This document shows, one piece after another, positions 8,001 to 13,063 of a stretch of DNA of 14,780 bases. Made by a program: the position numbers and the translations under genes. Location: the NCBI GenBank assembly GCA_012960835.1, contig DUAL01000223.1:1-14780 (forward strand), read 5' to 3'. How positions within the stretch are numbered: the stretch's first letter is position 1; the number at the start of each line of letters is the position of its first letter. This stretch comes from Flavobacteriales bacterium (GTDB taxonomy: Bacteria; Bacteroidota; Bacteroidia; Flavobacteriales; BACL11). The notes below the pieces were generated by a model. That model saw only the letters and a program-made list of their open reading frames with translations. It ran no database searches and was not told where the DNA came from.

Positions 8001-8118
8001 GGTGCAAGAGACAGAAACTTATATTAATATTTTTGATGATGAAATTAATTATGAGATACTTTTTCAGGAAGAAATGGATACAACCGAAATTCCAAAAATT
8101 ATAGAAAATGAAGAATAA
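5047..8118 (+). CDS. Very long periplasmic tetratricopeptide-repeat protein
   Basis: A 1023-residue protein with a Sec signal peptide (MIKK, a hydrophobic core, then LLSAQ; likely cleavage near residue 20, no properly placed lipobox cysteine), so it is probably soluble in the periplasm or bound to the outer membrane through partners. Almost all of the rest is helical TPR-type repeats with recurring patterns such as YYLANSYLNIQEKNHALKSF, YWLADSYYNIAAFRKSADLY, YNLGYAYFKLKNYQKAKNSF and YYLAESCVKVKDTICALSSF; the spacing and the A/Y/G positions resemble YbgF/CpoB-like TPRs. A conserved-looking RAEQDSLTY stretch near residue 706 precedes another repeat block. The last about 45 residues are acidic and not repeat-like. 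The gene overlaps the downstream barrel gene by eleven bases, suggesting a physical or functional partnership. TPR solenoids usually scaffold protein-protein contacts; no enzymatic motif is visible. The actual function is unknown. Confidence 0.88.
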   Translation: MIKKFVFSCTFFLCIFLLSAQSQERENLQQAKHLFSAEKFGLSQYLYQKIYTDNLTTNAEKEDALFHIAICSKRMFNEDTKFWFDEFLSVYPYSSKINSVNYELGIFYFRQANYPFALDYFQKCDNGTSEYNFKLAYTYFVLDSLESSKYYFSKLLNTESKYAGLSQYFYAHITYKQKHYKTALNGFFNLQEDKTFASIVPYYISQIYFLQKRYEDLIAYAEPMLDEVILSREAELNRMIAEAYYRKKDFKKAIKYFEIFFEKATHSSSLDKLQVGYAYHNIQDFENAIRFLEPLQFSEDSAKQFVSYYLANSYLNIQEKNHALKSFKQATEYNYNTIMQEDAYFNYAKLSYELDLPFDNVLDILQYYLSTFSNTENTKMIKDLMINAFQNTSRYEQAFEQLKDLEFPSVSQKTAIQRLSFYIGVKVFNNQEYNQAITLFEHANKYKISQEITAMSTYWLADSYYNIAAFRKSADLYNEYLSISLSSSSNFTQYNLGYAYFKLKNYQKAKNSFRKFTKLAKDSMRLNDAYLRTADCYYMLSDFRMAEKNYELAANYALFDTDYAIYNRSVCLGLIGKSSDKVKLLQQLEENYKQSAYYDDALQDLAVHYKNANQATLAIAYYDKLLLFANDDELKAKVHLSKGMIHFNANNIDDAIASFLFVLNDYAQTTSFKQALAGLRATYVSIVKVDEYLNIVNALPQVSISRAEQDSLTYSTAFMKFTEGDYGVAKNTFQQYITNFSNGIFSVDANYYLAESCVKVKDTICALSSFKKVVEANNKHLEPSFLYLARHYFTLNDFEKSNKYYQNIEKMATNNSVKREAVIRLMIGFETNKNEQSINYANKVLALEKIDNSLKSRASIILARSYFAHGNFQKAEKTFSFLSENSTSKVGAEATYMIAYLQFLNDSLQKSETIIYQLANDFTADYWIAKGFILLADIYLQNGNNFQAKATLQSIIENYEGEELLIIARKKFEQILEIEISSTTLVQETETYINIFDDEINYEILFQEEMDTTEIPKIIENEE

Positions 8119-9745
8119 AATCTTTTTAATTAGCATGTGTTTGCTTTTTGTTTCTAATGTAAAAGCGCAAGATATAAAAGCCACAGAAGTAAGGGTAACC
8201 GAGCAATTTGTGCCGAGCGTGCCTGAGGCAAGCAAGTTAAACGAGCAAGCCACTTTTTCAGATACAATAAAAGTAGATAAAAGCCAAAAATATACTGTTT
8301 CCGAGCACAGCTTAAAAGCCGATTACAAAACGCGCCCCTTGAAAGCGGCTAAAGTAAAAACGGAAACCATTTCGAAATTATACAATAGTAAAGTCTTTTT
8401 TGGAACTGGCTATAGAATTGGTAGTAAAGCAACTATTATGCACAATAGCAATCGTTCAAAAGATTTAAACTATGGAGTTCTGCTAAATCATTTTTCAAAT
8501 AAATATAAACCAGAAGGGTTTCAAGCAAAAAACAGTAAAAACACTTTGCATTTGTACGGAAAGAAAATTAATGCAAAACATATACTTATTGCTAATTTGG
8601 ATTACGATAGAAGAACGGCTTTGTATTGGGACAAGTCATCTACTTTTGAAGAAGAGAAGTTTTCAAACAATCGATTTGCTTACACCAAATTTACCGTATC
8701 TGCTATAAGCAAAGAAAATGCTTCTAATAAAATGATTCGCAATGTTACTTTCTTTGTTTCCGATTTGAACGAAATGTCTGAAAATCAAATTCACTTGAGT
8801 GCAGATTTAGAAAAAGAAGTTAATGGATTGCCCATTAATTTGGAAGTTGAGTTGAATGATTATTTGAATTACAATAATAAAGACTCAAAATACGAAAGTA
8901 TAAATGTAAAATCTTTGCATTTTTCCCCTTCAACTTCAATTACAAAATTTGGTATTGATTTTGATATTGGAGTAGAATTGCATTATCTCTCTGATAATAC
9001 GCCATTTGAATTTTTTCCGCAATTAAAAGCAACCAAAGAGCTTGTAAAAGATATTTTGTTGGTTTATGGCGGCATTCGCCATAGCGAGCAAAGACACACC
9101 ATTAAATCTCTTTCTGACGAAAATCCTTATATTCATTCATATGGAACGAATCAAAGCATAGTTGTGAATAATGGTTTTGTTCAGCAATTAGAAACAATCG
9201 ATACAGATGAATTGTATTTGGCTATGCGAAATGTATTGGGTAAAGATGAAGTTTTTAATGGCAGTATTGCTTATGGAAATGTAAGAAACTTTGCCTATTT
9301 CGATTTGTTGGATAATATACCTTACAACCGATTTGTTGTAAATTATATAGAAGTTTGGCAATTGCATGCTAATGTTAATTACGATAGAAAAATTAATAAT
9401 ATTATAAGTTTGAGTATCAATGCGGACTATTACAATTGGAATGAAGAAGTTTCCCACAAACCCAATTTAACATTTGATATTAGCGCACCTATCAATTTAA
9501 GAGATAAAATAAAAGTAAAACCAACTTTCAGTTACTTTGGGAAAAGAAATTCGGCTGTTTCTCAACCAGATTTTAAAGAACTACCTGTCCAATTTCATTT
9601 CAATTTAGGATTGCAGTACAATTACTCCAAAATACTTTCAGCTTATTTGCAATTCAATAATCTAAATGGCTCCAATAAAGAGCTTTGGAGGAATTATCAG
9701 GAGATTGGTTTTAATGGTGTTTTTGGGCTTAGCTATTCCTTCTAA
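8108..9745 (+). CDS. Outer-membrane beta-barrel protein paired with the TPR protein
   Basis: A 545-residue predicted outer-membrane protein, often labelled TonB-dependent receptor-like in Bacteroidota. Seen: signal peptide MKNKIFLISMCLLFVSNVKA followed by QD; a periplasmic N-terminal stretch of about 100 residues (EVRVTEQFVPSVPEASKLNE and the KYTV...KTRPLKAAKV region); then alternating aromatic/polar strands from FFGTGYRIGSKATIMHNS onward (for example NTLHLYGKKINAKHILIANLDYD), ending GVFGLSYSF with the C-terminal phenylalanine expected for BAM-dependent barrels. There is no full TonB-receptor plug domain and no clear TonB box, and at 545 residues it is shorter than classical receptors, so transport by TonB is doubtful. 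The ATG lies inside the end of the TPR gene, pointing to coupled translation and a shared process. Ligand and role are unknown. Confidence 0.82.
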   Translation: MKNKIFLISMCLLFVSNVKAQDIKATEVRVTEQFVPSVPEASKLNEQATFSDTIKVDKSQKYTVSEHSLKADYKTRPLKAAKVKTETISKLYNSKVFFGTGYRIGSKATIMHNSNRSKDLNYGVLLNHFSNKYKPEGFQAKNSKNTLHLYGKKINAKHILIANLDYDRRTALYWDKSSTFEEEKFSNNRFAYTKFTVSAISKENASNKMIRNVTFFVSDLNEMSENQIHLSADLEKEVNGLPINLEVELNDYLNYNNKDSKYESINVKSLHFSPSTSITKFGIDFDIGVELHYLSDNTPFEFFPQLKATKELVKDILLVYGGIRHSEQRHTIKSLSDENPYIHSYGTNQSIVVNNGFVQQLETIDTDELYLAMRNVLGKDEVFNGSIAYGNVRNFAYFDLLDNIPYNRFVVNYIEVWQLHANVNYDRKINNIISLSINADYYNWNEEVSHKPNLTFDISAPINLRDKIKVKPTFSYFGKRNSAVSQPDFKELPVQFHFNLGLQYNYSKILSAYLQFNNLNGSNKELWRNYQEIGFNGVFGLSYSF

Positions 9746-9760
9746 AAGTTATCAACTTTT
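9744..9760 (+). terminator. Weak hairpin just after the barrel gene stop
   Basis: AAAAGTT (9744-9750) and AACTTTT (9754-9760) form a perfect 7-bp stem with a 3-base loop, beginning within the stop codon. Only two pairs are G:C and no long U-tract follows, so termination would be inefficient. It may instead be part of an AT-rich palindrome in front of gyrB. Confidence 0.3.
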
Positions 9761-9794
9761 GTTAATAAAATAAGCAATTTTTTCTTCCTTTTAT

Positions 9795-9828
9795 TTGCGC
9801 TTTAATCGGTAGTAAAATTGTATATTTG
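9795..9828 (+). promoter_or_regulatory. Likely gyrB promoter
   Basis: TATATTTG at 9821-9828 matches TAnnTTTG exactly. TTG at 9795-9797 is 23 bases upstream, at the wide end of the accepted Bacteroidota spacing. The predicted start near 9833 leaves a leader of about 33 bases before the ATG at 9866. This would let gyrB be expressed apart from the TPR/barrel pair. Confidence 0.55.
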
Positions 9829-9865
9829 TCTGTTTTAAAAATCAGCGAAAATTAATTCAAAAAAT

Positions 9866-11818
9866 ATGAGTGAAGAAAATAAAAATAAGCAGAATTATGG
9901 TGCCGATAATATTCAGGTTTTAGAGGGTTTAGAGGCAGTTAGAAAAAGACCTGCTATGTATATTGGCGATATTGGTCAGAAGGGCTTGCACCATTTAGTT
10001 TATGAGGTAGTTGATAATTCAATTGATGAGGCATTAGTGGGGCATTGTTCGCACATTGATGTTTTTATCAATGAGGACAATTCCATCACAGTAAAGGATA
10101 ATGGTAGAGGTATCCCAACCGATATGCACGAAAAAGAGAAAAGATCTGCTTTGGAAGTAGTGATGACTGTGCTGCATGCCGGAGGAAAATTTGACAAAGA
10201 TTCTTATAAAGTTTCCGGAGGATTGCATGGGGTTGGAGTGTCATGTGTGAATGCCCTTTCAAGCGATTTGAGAGTAGAGGTGCATAGAGAAGGAAAAGTT
10301 TTTGAGCAAGAGTATAAAATTGGGAAACCCCAATATGATGTAAGAGAAATAGGGGAAACGGATAAAACAGGGACTTATGTTACTTTCACTCCTGATAATT
10401 CCATTTTTATTGAAACGGTTTATCATTTTGATATTTTGGCTGCCAGATTAAGAGAGCTATCATTTCTAAATAAAGGAATCTATCTTTCTATTACTGATAA
10501 AAGAAGAACAGATGATGAGGGTAATGTTATAAAAGAAGAATTTTATTCTGAAGGAGGGTTAAAAGAATTTGTTCGGTATTTGGATGGAACTAGAGAGTCG
10601 ATATTAAATGATGTAATCTACATTGATGGCGAAAAAGATGGCGTACCAGTTGAGGTTGCAATGGTGTATAATAACTCCTATACCGAAAATGTGCATTCCT
10701 ATGTAAACAATATTAACACCCATGAAGGAGGAACCCATCTTTCCGGTTTTAGAAGGGGGCTTACCAGAACTTTAAAGAAATATGCGGATGAATCAGGTTT
10801 GCTGAAAAAAGTAAAATTTGAGATTTCAGGAGACGATTTTAGAGAAGGATTAACGGCTGTAATTTCTGTAAAAGTAATGGAGCCACAATTTGAAGGGCAG
10901 ACCAAAACCAAGTTAGGAAATAAGGAAGTAACTACTGCTGTATCACAATCGGTAAGCGATATGCTTTCCTTTTATTTGGAGGAAAACCCAAAGCAAGCGC
11001 ATATAATTGTGCAAAAAGTAATATTGGCGGCTACTGCTCGTAATGCTGCTCGTAAGGCAAGGGAAATGGTGCAAAGAAAAAGTATTATGTCTGGCTCAGG
11101 GCTTCCTGGAAAACTTGCGGATTGCTCCGAAAGAGATCCTGCAAAATGCGAGATATTTTTAGTTGAGGGAGATTCGGCAGGTGGAACTGCCAAGCAAGGT
11201 AGAAACCGACATTTTCAAGCAATCTTGCCACTAAGAGGAAAGATATTAAATGTAGAAAAAGCCATGCAACATAAGGTTTTCGAAAATGAGGAGATTAAAA
11301 ATATGTATACTGCTTTGGGCGTATCTGTTGGAACAGAGGAAGATGAAAGAGCGTTAAATACCGAAAAATTAAGATACCATAAAGTAGTAATTATGACGGA
11401 TGCCGATATTGACGGAAGCCATATTGCTACCCTTATTCTTACTTTCTTTTTTAGATACATGTATGAACTTATTGAGAACGGGTATATTTATATTGCAACT
11501 CCCCCTTTATATTTATTAAAGAAAGGAAAAGACCACAGATATTGTTGGTCTGATGAAGAAAGAGATGAACAGGTGCTTGACATGAAAGCCGGAAAAGAAG
11601 TGAATGTAGCAATACAAAGGTATAAAGGGCTTGGAGAGATGAATGCCGAACAACTTTGGGATACCACACTTAATCCAGAAAAAAGAACACTAAAACGTGT
11701 TACAATTGATAGTGCAGCAGAAGCCGATAGAGTTTTCTCTATGTTAATGGGAGATGATGTTCCGCCCAGAAGAGCATTTATTGAAGCCAATGCAAAGTAT
11801 GCTAATATAGATGCTTAA
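9866..11818 (+). CDS. gyrB: DNA gyrase subunit B
   Basis: GyrB is the ATPase subunit of the A2B2 gyrase that introduces negative supercoils. Seen in order: GHKL ATPase motifs EVVDNS (residues 47-52, with catalytic Glu47 and Mg-binding Asn51), DNGRGIP (78-84) and GGLHGVG (118-124); the transducer lysine loop QTKTKLGN (345-352); Toprim EGDSAGG (434-440, acidic Glu434) and DADIDGSH (512-519); and the C-terminal QRYKGLGEMN block that contacts GyrA. At 650 residues it lacks the large insertion of the E. coli protein, as expected for this phylum. The PLRGKILNVEKA stretch and this length favour GyrB over ParE, although those paralogs are close. The ATG start gives MSEENKNKQNYGADNIQVLEGLEAVRKRP (the ATP-lid arm), a normal N-terminus. 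It has its own consensus promoter and is followed by a palindromic element and mdh. Confidence 0.96.
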   Translation: MSEENKNKQNYGADNIQVLEGLEAVRKRPAMYIGDIGQKGLHHLVYEVVDNSIDEALVGHCSHIDVFINEDNSITVKDNGRGIPTDMHEKEKRSALEVVMTVLHAGGKFDKDSYKVSGGLHGVGVSCVNALSSDLRVEVHREGKVFEQEYKIGKPQYDVREIGETDKTGTYVTFTPDNSIFIETVYHFDILAARLRELSFLNKGIYLSITDKRRTDDEGNVIKEEFYSEGGLKEFVRYLDGTRESILNDVIYIDGEKDGVPVEVAMVYNNSYTENVHSYVNNINTHEGGTHLSGFRRGLTRTLKKYADESGLLKKVKFEISGDDFREGLTAVISVKVMEPQFEGQTKTKLGNKEVTTAVSQSVSDMLSFYLEENPKQAHIIVQKVILAATARNAARKAREMVQRKSIMSGSGLPGKLADCSERDPAKCEIFLVEGDSAGGTAKQGRNRHFQAILPLRGKILNVEKAMQHKVFENEEIKNMYTALGVSVGTEEDERALNTEKLRYHKVVIMTDADIDGSHIATLILTFFFRYMYELIENGYIYIATPPLYLLKKGKDHRYCWSDEERDEQVLDMKAGKEVNVAIQRYKGLGEMNAEQLWDTTLNPEKRTLKRVTIDSAAEADRVFSMLMGDDVPPRRAFIEANAKYANIDA

Positions 11819-11857
11819 TATAGATAATTAGTAGTTAGATTTTAGATGTGAGACAAT

Positions 11858-11933
11858 AAATAGTTGTCATTCCGAACCTTGTGTGAGGAAACGCTTTTTG
11901 TTCGGTAAAGCCAATCTCGTTTCTGAACTATTT
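11858..11933. repeat. Nested-palindrome intergenic element, probably a dispersed repeat
   Basis: The 76-bp stretch is bounded by perfect 8-bp inverted repeats AAATAGTT (11858-11865) and AACTATTT (11926-11933). Inside are CCGAAC (11872-11877) with GTTCGG (11900-11905), and GAAACG (11888-11893) with CGTTTC (11918-11923). It contains GTCATTCCGAAC followed by GTGAGGAA, which resembles the GTCATT(T/C)CGA-type palindromic repeats that I recall as scattered between genes in many Bacteroidota. No coding capacity is seen. In RNA it could fold as a long hairpin between gyrB and mdh and might act as a terminator or processing site. Only one copy lies in the window, so repetition is inferred. Confidence 0.5.
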
Positions 11934-11986
11934 TTCACACTTAAAAAAAAGATAGAAAACCAATAACCGCAAACAAAAAACAAAAA

Positions 11987-12925
11987 ATGAAAGTAACAGT
12001 AGTAGGAGCAGGGGCAGTGGGTGCAAGTTGTGCAGAATACATTGCCATTAAAAATTTCGCATCAGAAGTAGTGCTAGTTGATATTATAGACAATTTTGCT
12101 GAGGGGAAAGCAATGGACTTAATGCAAACAGCTACCTTAAACGGCTTTGATACCAAAATAACAGGCAGTACAAACGATTATGCCAAAACTGCTGGAAGCA
12201 CAGTTGCAGTTATTACTTCCGGAATACCAAGAAAACCAGGAATGACTCGTGAGGAGCTCATTGGAATAAATGCTGGTATTGTAAAGTCCGTTTCAGAGCA
12301 ATTAATCAAACATTCTCCGGATGTCATCTTAATCATTGTAAGCAACCCAATGGATACCATGACTTACCTTACGCATAAAACCTTAGACCTACCCAAAAAC
12401 AGAATTATAGGAATGGGAGGCGCACTAGATAGTGCCAGATTCAAATACCGATTGGCAGAGGCAATGGACTGTCCAAGTTCTGATGTGGATGGCATGGTAA
12501 TTGGCGGCCATTCTGATAAAGGCATGGTTCCCTTAACGCGTTTAGCAAGTAGAAATAGAGTAAGAGCATCCGAGTTTTTGTCGGAGGAAAGATTACAAAA
12601 AGTATTGGAAGACACCAAAGTAGGAGGAGCAACCCTTACTGGAATGTTAGGCACATCAGCATGGTATGCGCCAGGGGCAGCAGTGTCAGCATTGGTGCAA
12701 TCCATAGTTTGCGACCAACATAAAATGTTCCCTTGCTCAGCACTTTTAGATGGGGAATACGGACTTTCTAACCTTTGTATTGGCGTTCCTGTTTTACTTG
12801 GAAAAAATGGAATAGAAAAGATTGTAGAAATTGATTTGGATGAGGTTGAAAAAGAAAAATTAGCTACTTCAGCAGAAGGCGTGAAAGCCACCAATGCACT
12901 ACTTAACGAAATAGGAGCGCTTTAA
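11987..12925 (+). CDS. mdh: Malate dehydrogenase, NAD-dependent, LDH-like type
   Basis: Catalyses reversible oxidation of malate to oxaloacetate with NAD in the TCA cycle. The 312-residue cytoplasmic protein shows the Rossmann GAGAVG motif (residues 7-12), Asp32 at the end of the second strand (LVDII), which selects NAD over NADP, the mobile-loop PRKPGMTR (81-88) with Arg82 and Arg88 binding the dicarboxylate, SNPMD (119-123, Asn120), LDSARF (147-152) with Asp148 and Arg151, and the catalytic His175 in GGHSDKGMVP. Arg82 at the specificity position supports malate over lactate dehydrogenase. The ATG at 11987 gives a canonical MKVTVVGAG start; the sequence before it is A-rich rather than a Shine-Dalgarno. 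No TAnnTTTG element was found in the 168 bases upstream, so it may depend on gyrB read-through or on the palindromic element region. Confidence 0.95.
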   Translation: MKVTVVGAGAVGASCAEYIAIKNFASEVVLVDIIDNFAEGKAMDLMQTATLNGFDTKITGSTNDYAKTAGSTVAVITSGIPRKPGMTREELIGINAGIVKSVSEQLIKHSPDVILIIVSNPMDTMTYLTHKTLDLPKNRIIGMGGALDSARFKYRLAEAMDCPSSDVDGMVIGGHSDKGMVPLTRLASRNRVRASEFLSEERLQKVLEDTKVGGATLTGMLGTSAWYAPGAAVSALVQSIVCDQHKMFPCSALLDGEYGLSNLCIGVPVLLGKNGIEKIVEIDLDEVEKEKLATSAEGVKATNALLNEIGAL

Positions 12926-12958
12926 AATTTTATTCAGCTTTTATATTACTAAAATATT

Positions 12959-12995
12959 GGGCTTTTTTCTTATCAAATAAATGCCCCTTTATTTT
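12959..12995 (+). terminator. Possible rho-independent terminator after mdh
   Basis: GGGC (12959-12962) pairs with GCCC (12983-12986); inside the 20-base interval a T-run can partly pair with an A-rich stretch, with mismatches. A T-rich tail (CTTTATTTT) follows. The stem is imperfect, so the strength is uncertain, but the position 34 bases after the mdh stop and before the secD promoter fits. Confidence 0.35.
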
Positions 12996-12996
12996 A

Positions 12997-13027
12997 TTGT
13001 TTATATAAGAATGAAATTCTATATTTG
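12997..13027 (+). promoter_or_regulatory. Likely secD(F) promoter
   Basis: TTG at 12997-12999, a 20-base spacer and TATATTTG at 13020-13027 form the best match in the window to the Bacteroidota sigma-A promoter (TTG and TAnnTTTG). The expected start near 13032 gives a leader of about 32 bases before the ATG at 13064. Confidence 0.65.
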
Positions 13028-13063
13028 CCGCTTGAAAATTCCAGCTAAAAAAAATAAGAAATA

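Noticed and set aside
5047..8118. SprE/PorW gliding or type IX secretion TPR lipoprotein
   Set aside because: There is no lipobox cysteine at the signal peptide end, and the partner gene and context differ from the known secretion loci.
7936..8253. 105-residue open frame on the minus strand
   Set aside because: It is antisense to the TPR C-terminus and the barrel signal peptide, both of which are well supported.
9749..9757. DnaA-box-like TTATCAACT near gyrB, hinting at a replication origin
   Set aside because: It has two mismatches to TTATCCACA, no second box is nearby, and neither dnaA nor dnaN is present.
9866..11818. ParE (topoisomerase IV subunit B) as the identity of the type II topoisomerase gene
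   Set aside because: The N-terminal arm, the RGKILNVEKA segment, the length and the QRYKGLGEMN ending fit GyrB better; not fully excluded without a tree.
12364..12894. 176-residue open frame on the minus strand
   Set aside because: It lies wholly inside mdh, whose catalytic motifs are intact. The translation is Ser/Pro-rich and resembles no family, as expected for an antisense shadow.
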